DNA of 46,592 bases from Hyphochytrium catenoides (lineage: Eukaryota > Sar > Hyphochytriomycetes > Hyphochytriales > Hyphochytriaceae). Of this stretch, positions 22,701 to 32,073 are shown piece after piece. A program made the translations under genes and the position numbers. Within the stretch, counting starts at the first letter, position 1. Each line of letters starts with the position of its first letter. The notes beneath the pieces were generated by a model. The model made no database searches. It saw only the letters and a program-made list of their open reading frames with translations, and was not told the origin of the DNA. Location: the NCBI GenBank assembly GCA_900088475.1, contig FLMG01002209.1, positions 16,932-63,523 on the forward strand, written 5' to 3'.

Positions 22701-22906
22701 AAGAGGGTGACACTGCTGAGGACAGTGTGACGATTGATGGAAACATTGTCTTACCTCTGGCGGTGCTTGAGAGTCTTCTCTCCATGAGACCGTCACGACT
22801 ATGGGCTCGAGCGCGCTCTCTTGTTAAGCCTGCCGCCACGCCAAAGAAGGGCAGCGGCAGAAGAGAGAAGAGCGCTGGAGGCAAGGTAAAGCTGGATCAG
22901 CATTAG
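7784..22906 (+). CDS. giant MBD9-like chromatin reader (MBD-FYR-DDT-Bromo-PHD-PDZ-WHIM-PDZ-TALE homeodomain-Bromo-PHD)
   Basis: Proposed exons: 7784-8554, 8811-9143, 9375-9483, 9659-9742, 9848-10983, 11154-13433, 13633-13706, 13870-16222, 16430-17032, 17215-17367, 17625-20357, 20611-20955, 21350-21538, 21654-21914, 22062-22155, 22368-22906; about 4,018 residues. An in-frame TAA 24 bases before the ATG supports the start. Nearly all junctions are phase 0 with good GT-AG signals. The order MBD, FYR, DDT, bromodomain, PHD, WHIM resembles plant MBD9, a nuclear protein linked to ISWI and SWR1 remodellers; WHIM and DDT modules typically contact ISWI ATPases. A nuclear scaffold or reader role is therefore inferred. 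Long charged coiled coils lie at ~10430-11210 and ~15415-15500. The junction 13434-13632 is unresolved and may hide one more exon. An alternative is two adjacent genes, but the phase-consistent exon chain argues against it. The end could be a splice at 22885 rather than the stop at 22906. Confidence 0.82.
8811..8950 (+). other. methyl-CpG-binding-type (MBD) domain
   Basis: Start of exon 2, residues ~258-305. It reads GWKAHFLGRLDSKKVSYYLSP and continues with DKQRFTSSIEVLSYLGL. The order 'basic strand, K-x-x-YY-SP-D-x-x-x-F-S-x-x-E-V-x-x-YL' is the MBD core. Whether it binds methylated DNA cannot be read from this; many MBD proteins outside animals do not. Confidence 0.7.
9075..10440 (+). other. 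FYRN and FYRC domains, with a large insertion inside FYRC
   Basis: FYRN crosses the exon 2/3 border: LGYIVPLPNFHTEKNLFP joins VYYESARAVRLDAD, matching 'LG.I....FH.....YPvGY.S.R'. FYRC starts in exon 4 (PMFRVKIVE), crosses an intron at 9743-9847 to TPKEAWERSL, and seems to finish at FGFSIPYVNSLLEGLPGA (~10340-10400). That leaves ~155 residues of low-conservation insert in the middle. FYR domains occur in MLL/Trithorax, TBRG1 and plant MBD9 proteins. Confidence 0.68.
11480..11900 (+). other. DDT-like domain
   Basis: Exon 6 reads LLSVLDFSHAFLPSLGF, then TLEEAIL and LSLSHLILSDPF. These are the hydrophobic heptads of a DDT three-helix domain, which follows the coiled coil as in BAZ, RLT and MBD9 proteins. 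DDT modules help bind ISWI-type remodellers. The assignment comes from pattern and position. Confidence 0.6.
12605..13245 (+). other. first bromodomain followed by PHD finger
   Basis: Bromodomain 1 has the ZA loop (LPFREPVD....YPDYFLKVKKPMDLSSI) and the acetyl-lysine-binding Asn in CRIYND. About 45 charged residues are inserted between helices A and B. PHD 1 follows directly: ICRACKRGENLERMLLCDRC, then HTYCLTPPL and GDWFCPDC, with all C4HC3 ligands present. Such a pair usually reads acetylated and methylated histone tails. Confidence 0.88.
13633..16222 (+). other. WHIM segments with an intervening PDZ-like domain
   Basis: Exon 13633-13706 reads PSERVYVLRALCDMVLYL, the first WHIM motif. After ~500 residues of acidic, Ser/Pro-rich linker there are CKLCGTAAQDLEC, a charged helix, and at ~15610-15845 a PDZ-like fold: a strand-rich segment with GPVQRDGRVKRGDVLWTID and a final RPIRLGF strand. 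The second WHIM motif (~15985-16215) reads VRTLPLGTDRKGSQYF and ends DSGWWCYKG. A PDZ domain between WHIM parts is unusual. Confidence 0.65.
19200..19460 (+). other. second PDZ-like domain
   Basis: Within exon 17625-20357, after a long Ser/Pro/Ala-rich linker. It reads VTVPVKAGSLGLMLEP, then GAVLTGFVEGVENSTLIKAA, a helix and KVVFLLPQ. This matches strands A-F of a PDZ domain, including a GSLGLML variant of the GLGF carboxylate loop. It is followed by a Lys/Ser-rich segment. Confidence 0.55.
20454..21180 (+). repeat. GA-rich purine tracts in two introns of the giant gene
   Basis: A perfect (GA)n run lies at ~20454-20479, and a long imperfect GA/GAAA tract covers ~21001-21178. They sit in the introns on either side of the exon that begins the homeodomain. 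Purines are on the coding strand, unlike most introns in this window, which are pyrimidine-rich. Confidence 0.8.
20875..21440 (+). other. TALE-type homeodomain split by one intron
   Basis: The end of exon 20611-20955 reads LPAEITRIFGEWMMSGDHIK and ends HPFPTQQ; exon 21350-21538 continues ELQDLARSTGATVLQIERWF, then QDHRDSVWRP. The spacing 'W......HPFPT..EL..LA..T..T..QI..WF...R' is that of KN/TALE homeodomains, with the three-residue loop between helices 1 and 2. The invariant Asn of helix 3 (WFxNxR) is Asp here. The intron at 20956-21349 falls after PTQQ. Confidence 0.72.
21654..22600 (+). other. second bromodomain followed by PHD finger
   Basis: Bromodomain 2 spans exons 21654-21914 and 22062-22155: NPLAPPFNEPVD, PGYHRVIKSPMDLGTIKNKL, then WKNCFKFNK with the acetyl-lysine-binding Asn. 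It has no insertion. PHD 2 follows in exon 22368-22906: CVVCRSASDTQNILLCDRCD, HTSCLSPPL, GDWYCPDC, with all C4HC3 ligands. The tail is acidic, then basic. Confidence 0.88.
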
Positions 22907-23374
22907 CGCTGCTGCCCCTCTGTTAGGCTTTAGGTTTATTTATTTTATCTTTCTCATTAGCTAAGAAGTGTACTTTAATGGACAATAACGTACTTTTACA
23001 TTGCTCTTTACACGGAACGTCCTTCCTTTGTTTAACATCCTCATTTTGTGTGAGAACTTGGTGTCCTAATGTCGCACGAGGGCGGGCTATGCGCTGATGG
23101 CACCCAGTCTCATCGTTTGTCCGTCTTCATATGTATCTCGGTACTTTCCGGTTCCATGATATGGAGTTCGAGGAAAGGGCGGAGAGAGTCCATTCAATCG
23201 TCGGTATCCCAGAGAAGCCAAAGTTATGGGATTACTTCTGAGGACATGGGTCGTTGAAGAGGAAAGGTGCAAGCATCGTCATATAGAACTTAGAGCAAGG
23301 GTTTTCGGTACTTTCTGTTGCCTTCTGTACGAAAGCATCCTCCTTGTGATCGTTCCGTACATATACTTTGCGTC
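22907..23374. other. convergent intergenic region
   Basis: Lies between the 3' ends of the chromatin gene (+) and the AAA+ ATPase gene (-). The first ~80 bases are T-rich (TTTATTTATTTTATC near 22933-22947), fitting a 3' UTR. I see no gene. Confidence 0.5.
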
Positions 23375-26300
23375 TTAGTAGCGCCCGCTCGTCCGCTTCA
23401 ACCTTTCCAGAGCTGCCAAAAAATGCCGACGAAGGACCTCCTTTGCACGAATGTCCTCCCTCAGAGCAACGAGAACCGATTCCCGAACCAGATTATCCAA
23501 GTCAGAACCAGAAAAGCCTAGAAAGCGGCAAGAGCACGGTACGAGACAGCGTCAGAACACGAGTGATAAAGAGCCTTTATGTCTTAGCCAAGAGACGAAG
23601 AGACGAGAACATGCAACGATGTCGACAGCAACAAACAAGGACCGTTTAACTGAATGCATTGGAGCGGCTCCCCTGACTTCCATTATCTTTTCCTTAGGCT
23701 TCAATACAATTTTGCTTACCGTTGGTCGCAGCAGCTAGTTCGGCCCCCAAATCTTCTCCAGCTGTTGAGCGGAGAGGTACCTTCTGAAGTTGCTTCCGCA
23801 GCAGAGCGGTGCGGGAGGACTCGGACGGGAGTGGAAGGAATAGGTGCTTCTCCAATCGCCTATGTGGCCAATATAAACGGACGGAATCAAAAGTCAACAA
23901 CGATCGGGAATGGAACGAGACGACAGACGGTACTGGGGGATATTTTGCAGAAGCACAGCAATATATAAAGAGTGACGCTGGAGAGATAGTAGATAACATG
24001 GAGGACGCATGAAAGGTAAGACCATAAGAGGAGGAGGCACCACAAGAGACAAGGATCAAGGGCTACTCGTTACTCCGTACCCGGGCCTCAAGATGGCGGA
24101 GTCAAGAAGAGAAATATGGGTTGTGGCTGCGATAATTATAACTGGCTTTTTATCTTCCCCTGCTCTGTCTCTCCCTATGCCATCCATCTCTGTCAGCAGA
24201 GTGCTCAAAAGACGTTCAACGCTTCGTTCAGTAGAGCTGTCGCTGCCTCGACGAGCAGCCAGCGATTCGACCTGACAGAGCAGGGATAGGATTAAGGTGG
24301 ACCACAAAGTGCAGAAGGCAGGGTACAGAGAGAAAAAGCATACGTTAAGTGAGCGCAAATGACTGAGAGAGAAAAAATTAGCCACAAAAGAAGTGAAGAC
24401 GACCGGGATATTGTCTAGTACGTGACTGTTATGTGATGGCTGCCTATAGAGAGGTGGAGACGGTAGAACCAAGAGGAGAACAGTCTACATAGAATAAGGG
24501 CAGAGACAAAAGGAAGGGCAGATATCTCCTGGGCCTTACCTGGTCGAGGAAGAGAATGCAAGGCGCCGACTCTCTGGCTGCTCTGAAGACTCTTCGAAGC
24601 CTCTCTTCCGCCTCTCCCAGCACCTTAGAGAGCACCTGGGCGCAAGGTAGAGAGAGAAGGGTGGCGAAGCCTCTGAGCTCTTGCCCCAAAGCTCGGAGGA
24701 GGAATGACTTGCCACAGCCTGAGGGCCCGTGGAGCAAGATACCACGGGGCGGACGGATCCCTAGGCGTTTATAGGCACTGCATAAGGAGGAAACAAGAGA
24801 GAGACAATAGCGATGAAGGGAAAGGAGCCATTAGAGGAAGAGTACCAAGAGTAGATCCGTAGTACTGGGGATTCGTCAAGCCTGAAGATGCTTTTCCACT
24901 TGAAGAAGACGACTAAGTAGCAGGGGCATTGAGTCAACAGGAAAGTATCCAAAGCCTTAGCGAGGTGCCGAAGATAGGTTGAGGACCTCTGATGGCCTGG
25001 CCTTTTGCCCTCTGGGTTCATCCCTTTTTAGCTATCTTTCTCTCTCAATCTCTCCCATTTATCGGTAAGAGGTGTGTCTCTCTTCCCATCCTCTTGACAC
25101 ATTATTTCACTCACCTGGGCTGCTTAAGTGGAAGGAGAAGAGAGAAGGAAAGCTCCTCAATGACCTTATCTAATCCCACCACATCCGAGAGGACAGGGCC
25201 GTCCCGTTCCTTTTGCACCAAGTCTCCAACGTCACTCAGGGTACTGGGGCGCTCTAAACCTGATAACGCTTCCACAATTACTCCTGCAGACATGCGGAGA
25301 CTCTCGTTGTCCTCTCCCATCTTTTCCCCTTGAGAGAGAGAAGCAGAAAGAGTCTTCATGCAGATAATACGACAAAGATTTTCCAGGTCAGCGGGAACAC
25401 AGCCCGTGGTTCTATCCGCGAGCCAACTAGCCACGGTCTCTTCGTCTTTGCCATCCTCGTTGCCACCCATTTTGTCTGTCTTCAATTGAAGCGGAAGAAC
25501 GAGACTCTTGTCGTCAAGTTTAAGATCCGATACTGACGGCAAAGGAGAAGCAAATGAGAGGGAAAGTAGATGCTGGAAGATATCTCTTCTTCCTTCTCGA
25601 TCGGGTGCTTGCAATTCCAGATGGCAGTCCAAACGGCCTGGGCGAAGGAGAGCACTATCCACATTCTCTAGTCGGGCAGTCGTCGCTGGCCCAGAGAAGC
25701 AGAGGATAGATTAGAGGTACCAGGTCAAGGTGACGGGCAGAGAGTGAAACGATGTGAGTCCGTCTCTTCCAGGCAAGCCACCTAATTGAAGCACCAGAAA
25801 GCGGTCGAAGTGGCAGACAGAGAAATGATAGGAATACGCCTTGAAAAGCAGCAAATCACCAGAGACGAGGCTTGCGGACCAATTATACTTTGAGGGGAAC
25901 AGAGCGTTAAAGGGCGAGAGAGAAGCTTCCTGCACTTACCAATAACAAATAACCGGGGGTTAGCCCGGTATGCCGCGTCGATAAACTCGGCGACGCTCAC
26001 AGAAAGGCGAGCCAGCCAAGGAGACTTGCGCGTTACAGTCTCACCTGGTGCTGCAATAATGACACCAATTAGCTCGAATAACTGAATGGTGATGACGACG
26101 AAAGCACGTAGGTTGAGAGATATGAGAACTGCCAGATGGTGACTTCCTCCTCTTCGAGTTAGAATATGCAAGGCCGCCACACCTCAGACAAGTGCGAAGG
26201 CAAAAGGAATGGGAGAGCTGAGGGAAATGAGCATTACAAGTGCATCCGAAGCATAACGATAAGAGCGCAAGGTAAGTGCATTCCTAGGAATGACCCAATT

Positions 26301-28647
26301 CTGTGTCCGCACCAAGTGCCTCAAGGTCGTCTACTAATAACAGACACGGTCCCTCACAAGCCCTGATAAATATTCTATGAAGCTCAGCTTCTGTCTGGCC
26401 CTGCACATAGGCCATGGTCAGCATTAACAGAAAAAAAGCGTGGCCCGCAAAGAAGTGGCAATGGAAAGAAAGGCTTGCTTTAAGGAAGTCGCAAGTCGTA
26501 AGAAGCAAGAAACAAGGAGCTACATAACCGGAAAAAGAGAGTTCAAGGTACGGGAGGTGGCGTCTGGTTAAGAGAAAGGAAGAGAGAGCTGGGTCATGAG
26601 GACAAAGGAGAGGTGTCAGCTTGTCCAAGCGCATCGACGAGCCTACCAAGTTAACTCGGAAAAGCGCCGGTGAGTCAATGAGGTGACAGGGAAGACCGCA
26701 CAGGTCTCGCAGTGTCTTAACAATGAAAGTCTTTCCTGTCCCGTGGCCGCCGTAAAGCACCACTCCTAGAATGAACGTGAGGCAACATATCAGAGACGAA
26801 TGAATGAGACGAGGAGACAGACCACCAGAGAGAGGGACCTACAGAGAGAGAGAGAGACCTAGTGAGTGAAAGAGGCACCATAATTATGTATTGAAAGAGC
26901 ATCCATGTGTAGAGGTTTCACGGATATTACGCTGTTGGACTACCCCCAAATGTGGTGCACTAGGAAAGTCCTCACAGGCACACAGCTAGGTTCAAATAGG
27001 CGAAAGAGACAGAGGAAGGAAAGAAACAGAGAGCGAGACAGAAAAGAGGAGGACATGATAGCACAGTTGCAGAAACAAACAAAATGACGCAGCAGCAACC
27101 TTTTTTTTCTGGAAAGAGAGAGCCTCTCTCGTCGTCATCGCCTGCCTCCCAACATCTTGCCAGCAACCCCACCAATCGTCGCAAGAGCTCATCTGCCCCG
27201 ATAACCCTTTTGAGAAGAGCAGCTAGTAGATCGTCTCTTCCCCTCCATAGAGACGCTGCCTGACGCTCTTCCATTATCTCAACACATCCACTAGGAGCAA
27301 GAGTAAAGAAAAACTGTTTCAACTCTTCTAAGGAAGAACCTGGACTTTGCCTCTCGTCTTCTGGAAGAGAAACAGAGAGAAGATGCGGGCTGTTGAACCA
27401 ATAAACGACAAGGAAGCAGCCATCCCAAAGCTGCCGGCCTGCAAGCAGCTGCAGAGGGCAATAAACTTAAACGTCTACAGAGGACAAACTTGACAGAGTC
27501 AAAGCAACAGATATCCTCGAAGAAGAAATATGAAGGGAAGTCCGTGGGTTCGCTCACAATAGGAGATAAAGAACAGTGAAGAGGTGTTCAGAAGCGCTTC
27601 GAAATCTTAGGTGAGCCAGACATAAGCGCCGCATGGGGGAGCAAGGTATCGGCGAGAGGATGGGAACAGGAAAACCAGAGGTCAAGGGTAACGTCACGTC
27701 AGTAGGGCCGCGTTACCTTCGGAATCAGCTTTGCAATCGCCTGATAGCTAGCCTTGACCTGATCTCTGCTCTCTTCATCCGCAGTTCCGTCTAGCTCCTT
27801 GAGCAGCTTGATGCTAAGACGGTCAACCACTCGAAGTGGCGCCTGTTCAGCTGGCAGGTGAACAACCTCAAGCTCGACGGTTTGTTCCGCGTTGATTAGT
27901 TTCTCCATTACGTCTTTGCTCTCCTTCGGAAAGTTGGCGTTTAGAATGTACTCTAACACCTGCAGGAAGGTAGGCGAGGCTAGCACTGATGCTGGCCGTT
28001 CGCTCACCGCCGGTGGAGGTCGATAGTATCGCATAGAGAAGATGCAAGTCATCTTATCAAGGGGAAGACGGAGAAAGGGGTCGGCAGTGGGGGAAGACGC
28101 CATCAACCGGATCCCTCTGATGCGGCAATATTCCATTCCCAATGGTCTCGGATGACAGTCCACCGCCGAGATAACGGGGAGGGAGAGAAAAGGCGACACG
28201 ACGATGGTATCGTCGTCTGGGCTCCATGAAGGCCCCTTTCCAGGCGGAGATACGAGAAGTTTAGCCACCAAAATGTCATCCATGTCTGCGATTTATATCG
28301 CCTGTCACCACTATTTGTTGGTCCTCGACCACCGCGTTCCTGGCGAACGGTGCACCGCATAGACGAAGAGCATGCCTTGAGAGAATAGTGCCTTATCTAA
28401 GCCGTAAGGATTCAAACCTACGCCAGAGGCTCTCTGCGAGCTACGTCTCCCCGAGGTGGCAGCGCTGAGCTGGAGGTTCTTGAGCTGGCCTTGAGCTCCG
28501 GCTTGGAGGCTGACGAGGACGAACTCTCAGGCCTCTTCTCTTTGCTCTTTATCTCTATCGGCAAGGGCTTCTGATTGATACTGGTAGCTGAGCGTTTCAA
28601 TGTATTTATAGTAGCGGCTAACGCCTCCTGTGTACTTTCCAAGGGAA
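23375..28647 (-). CDS. tandem AAA+ ATPase, Cdc48/Afg2/Pex1-type
   Basis: Firm exons in transcription order: 26765-26647, 26400-26313, 26050-25940, 25685-25115, 24777-24540, 24271-24081, 23859-23720, 23517-23375, all in phase. D1 has Walker A GGHGTGKT, Walker B CLLLVDDLEAL and a sensor/arginine-finger region ending SALLRPGRLD. D2 has Walker A GPSGCGKS, Walker B CILFLDQVESL and AILRPGRLEKHLF, then GFSGSDLDNLVRES and the C-terminus RLKRTSGRY. Walker B is Asp-Asp in D1 and Asp-Gln in D2, instead of Asp-Glu. Likely N-terminal exons: 28647-28423 or so, 28375-~28290, ~28283-27713 and 27349-~27100. Their joins and the start codon are not resolved. The family unfolds or extracts proteins, for example in ribosome maturation or peroxisome import; I cannot choose a subfamily. 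The D1 Asp-Asp recalls Pex1. Confidence 0.82.
28376..28421 (-). other. 46-base intron near the 5' end of the AAA+ gene
   Basis: On the minus strand the donor GTAGGT follows ...GAGCCTCTGGC and the acceptor CTCTCAAG precedes GCATGCTC. Splicing joins phase 2 to give ...REPLAHALRLCGAPF with an open frame. It is one of the shortest introns I infer here, and the AAG acceptor is weaker than usual. Confidence 0.45.
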
Positions 28648-28860
28648 CTAAAGACGAGAAAGAAGGCAGCCACAGCCAGCCTCAGCAGCACCACTGCACA
28701 GTCCTTTGCCCTTGAATGATAATAATGGTTCAAAAATATGACTAAAGGACCGTGAAGTGAGCAAGAATAAAAGACAGAGGAGGCGAAAGAAAGAGGAGAG
28801 GGATTTACACTTCTTGCCGGAAAGAGACAAGCGAAGGTGCTTACGGAGTTCCGTTCAAGA

Positions 28861-28942
28861 AGAGTCACATTGCTGCTATCGGAAGCGGTTTTCGCTATCC
28901 TTATTCGGACGCCGACCAGAGTCACATTGCTGCTATCGGAAG
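28861..28942. repeat. 25-base direct repeat, two copies 57 bases apart
   Basis: AGAGTCACATTGCTGCTATC followed by GGAAG occurs at 28861-28885 and again at 28918-28942. The copies are identical and in the same orientation. They lie upstream of the AAA+ gene on one side and of an exon-like plus-strand frame on the other, so they could be a duplicated regulatory site. They could also be a chance small duplication. Confidence 0.85.
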
Positions 28943-29110
28943 GAACGAGTCTGACGCTCTGGCAGGGACGAAGTCTACCTTTCCGATCTGTCCGACCGAT
29001 TTGGTGGGGTCTCTTCAGGTACGTCTGATAATGGCGGGACCTCACGACCTCTGGAGCTAGCGAGGTAAAGGAGCTGCTTTACAAGTTGTCATATATGGTT
29101 TCATTCGCAG

Positions 29111-29494
29111 AACGTCCTCTCAAACGTACTTCTTACGACTGCAGGTGCGTCCAGTCCAGTGGCAGGTGATCAGACAACGTTGGGGAATGACGAGGGGCCG
29201 GATGACAGTGCCGCTGAGAGTCCCCCAGTGGAAATTGAGTCGTGGGCCACCTTGGCATCTTTCTGTCGTGCTACCTCGTTCCGCGCGTGGCTCTTGTTGT
29301 CTGCCGTGTCATCAGATCACCCACTCCCTTCATCCTACGTACTTTATCGTCTTTTCTTGACCAGTCTCCTTTCTGTGTGTCTGCCTGGCCCTACCCCTCC
29401 TTGCCTTTCACAAGCTAGCTTTGCATCCAACTTATACCTCTTAGCCCGCGCTCTTTATCGACTCACATCCGCCCCGTGCATACTTGATCATTGA
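29111..29494 (+). CDS. possible orphan 3' exon, hypothetical
   Basis: An open frame of 127 codons starts directly after a good acceptor (TTCATTCGCAG, 29100-29110) and ends with a stop at 29492-29494. A donor (GAG|GTAAAG) lies 46 bases upstream at 29065. The protein has an acidic start (GNDEGPDDSAAESPP) followed by WATLASFCRATSFRAW and a Leu/Ser-rich, partly hydrophobic tail. The preceding exon has a stop in the needed frame and no ATG, so I could not build a full gene. Function unknown; it may not be real. Confidence 0.25.
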   Translation, partial: NVLSNVLLTTAGASSPVAGDQTTLGNDEGPDDSAAESPPVEIESWATLASFCRATSFRAWLLLSAVSSDHPLPSSYVLYRLFLTSLLSVCLPGPTPPCLSQASFASNLYLLARALYRLTSAPCILDH

Positions 29495-31718
29495 TTCTTG
29501 CCTTCTTCCCGCTGTTTAGACGTTCGTACAAGTGGTGAGACCATACCATTGGCTGCGTGGCAGCTCTGTCCTTGACTCGCCTGTCATCCTTCTGCATATC
29601 TTTTATATATAGTAGAGTTCTCTCCTTCTCGTCGAACAACTGAAATACTCATGGTGACAGTAGTAGTACACAGCCCTTGGGGACAGTTCTAACTGAGTAG
29701 CTGTGGATTTCTTTCTATCTTGTCTAGTAGTAGATGTTGTTCCTAGCTCTCCGAAGGCCACATCCAGGTCCTAACTGTCCAGACTCGATCAAAGCTAGAA
29801 AGGAAGGGAAAAAACTACTACCATGGAGAAATTCTATACTTTTAGCATTTGTCCTCATTCGTTAACAGGCATCACATCTGTTTGTCATCATCATGAAGAG
29901 GGAGCAGCTCATTATCACGCTCTGGGTCCTCATTTTGGCTATTGGTGGAGTAAAAAGAACTGCGATGGAACATCTTGCTTCCTTGCCATTTTGCAAACCT
30001 AGAAAAACCACTTTTTTACATTCTTCCCTCTGATGATGAGATGATGATGAGCTCCAAGGCAGACGCCTGTAGATGGGTGACGAGTAGGCAGTCACCATCG
30101 ACCGGACGGAACCTCTCCACATCGCGTCAAATCTGCATCGGGACCGCCATTTTCCAACGGTGCCGGGTGGCTTATCCATGCTGGCCTTATTGCCAGGTGT
30201 TGCCGAGACACCAGGGTCAGTCTCGTCCGTTTTTCGCTCTGCCGAGTAGTGTACTCTTCATGCTCGTGTATTGGCTTCTTCCATCGATAAGGGGTTACAT
30301 TAGTAACGGATAAAATCTGTCTTGAGACTTGAAGCCCACAGCTTGAAAGGATAATGAGACTGTCAAACATAAACCCACGAAAAAAACTGGTCAAACCCAG
30401 GAGTGAATAAAAGAAAAAAGCAGAAGAAGTTAGAGGTTTGGTTTTCAAGAGTAGAGATTAGGTTTTATAGAGGCAACCAAGGAGGGGATTTTGAGAAAAA
30501 GAAATGAGGTAAAATGCAGCTTTGGACTAGGCCTTAAATTTTATTGTGTCTCTCTTTTTCATGCAGCTTTGTGAATGGAAGACTTTTAGGCTGTCCACAT
30601 AAAAGCGAGCTCATTTCTTCATAAAAAATTACGGTCTACCTGGAGTAATAATACAGGGCAATGCCTTCCGAAGCTTTTGCCAAATCCCCGAGTCTAGTTC
30701 CTATCTCTTCCTCTCAGTGGTCCCCTCTATACAACAGAGAGGAAAGTGAAGGAAGAACTTTGGAGTCCAAAGGCTTCTGCCTTTGTTTGGTACAGACTTT
30801 GGCTCTCTTTTATAGAATACGCTCCGGCTTGGTCTTGAAGTTCTATGGCTCGTGTGAGATGACTCCTCAACGTCTGTTGTGGATAGAGGCAAGGCCAAGA
30901 CCAAACCGTGCTACGTCCACTGTCTCTGTGTGACCATACTTGATGATGATGATGATGCGCTCCTGTCAAGGCTGCTCTCTCTGCCGCTAATGACTTGGTA
31001 TCTCCACCACTGGGTATCTCTACGAGTTCCTACCTGTCTCGGCTATCTCTGTCTCTATCTTTTTTCCTCCTCTCTGTCTTCCTTCAAACCGAGGTGGATG
31101 ACCAACAACCTTTCCCTCACCTACGCTGCGGCGTGATCATACCTTTTGATGGTGCTTCCGGTTCATCCTTTTGTCCATGTACATCAATATATAGTCCCTT
31201 CAAAATGTGTGTCGAGGAAGTGACATGCAGGAGGCTATGATTCGTGCCTCTCATGGCCCTAGGAGTGTGGGGAAGTATCTGGATGAGCAAAGCTTTGCCA
31301 AAGGCCGTTAGTTTTATTAGCAGAAAGGGAGAACGATGTGCTTTCTCCCTGGTGCTGAGTGGAACCCACCCATCGAAACCTTACCTTTCTGCCCTCTTTC
31401 GTTCCGCTTGCAGTGGTTCCAACCCGATCCACATCTTCCTGGGCTCGTGGCTTCCTTTTTTTTGTCTATTCTTTTCCTCCTCGACCCTCACCTCTGTATC
31501 TTCTTAACTCTGGTGTTTGGGTCCAGTAGGCACTCTGTCTTCCCTTCACTTGTCTCTCCTCGTTTTATGATGGCGGGCCTAGCTGTAATAGTACGCTACA
31601 CAGTTGTAGTTTCTCAGGCTTTGCAGCACTGGCTGTAGGAGTAGTAATACCAGGCGGGATGACACGCGGCCCTGATTCCAACCACAAGAGGGGCCGTTGA
31701 AACCACAGACGCCCGTTT

Positions 31719-31738
31719 CTCTCTCTCTCTCTCTCACA

Positions 31739-31775
<37 letters not shown>

Positions 31776-31792
31776 TCTCTCTCTCTCTCTCT
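31719..31792. repeat. CT/CA microsatellite
   Basis: Compound (CT)n-CACA-(CT)n-CACACA-(CT)n tract on the plus strand, about 250 bases upstream of the assembly gap. Confidence 0.9.
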
Positions 31793-32045
31793 TGCTCACT
31801 TCCTTTCCCTCTCTCTCTTCTGTTCTGTTGTTTCTCTTCCTCTCCCTATTGTCCCTGTCCGCTCTTTGTCAGCAAAGAGGGGAGAAAAGTGCTCACTGTC
31901 AACGGCATCGTTCAGCGTCTCTCCCACTTGCTTGTCTCTTGCGCTTTCTCTCTTCATGCTCGAGCTCAATCAAAGGCAGACAGCCTCATCATTTTCCATC
32001 ATCGTTGTCAGCAGCAAGCCACTATTTTTGAGCTTAGACGGAGAC

Positions 32046-32056
32046 NNNNNNNNNNN
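32046..32056. other. assembly gap (11 N)
   Basis: A run of 11 N, probably a placeholder of unknown true length. It sits immediately before the first visible exon of the acyl-CoA synthetase, so that gene's start codon or first exon may be missing or upstream of it. Confidence 0.99.
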
Positions 32057-32073
32057 TGCTCTCCCTCCCACAG

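Larger units (their letters stand above)
28648..32073. other. largely unassigned region with upstream flanks of two genes
   Basis: About 3.4 kb. It holds the 5' flank of the AAA+ gene (minus), a 25-base direct repeat at 28861 and 28918, an exon-like frame at 29111-29494, a (GAT)n run near 30940-30956, a CT/CA microsatellite at ~31719-31792 and the assembly gap. Other open frames, such as 29862-30179 (-) and 31336-31638 (+), have no family features or splice partners. The last ~250 bases are pyrimidine-rich and precede the acyl-CoA synthetase exon. Confidence 0.4.

Noticed and set aside
28403-28425. T-arm-like GGATTCAAACC suggesting a tRNA
   Set aside because: No matching acceptor, D or anticodon stems. 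The segment is explained as a short intron of the AAA+ gene on the other strand.
23375-28647. Naming the AAA+ ATPase PEX1 or SPATA5L1
   Set aside because: D1 Walker B Asp-Asp hints at Pex1, but the rest does not decide and the N-domain is not recognised. No symbol given.
30661-31638. Several plus-strand frames of 80-100 codons
   Set aside because: Leu/Ser-rich translations of pyrimidine-rich DNA without splice support or motifs.
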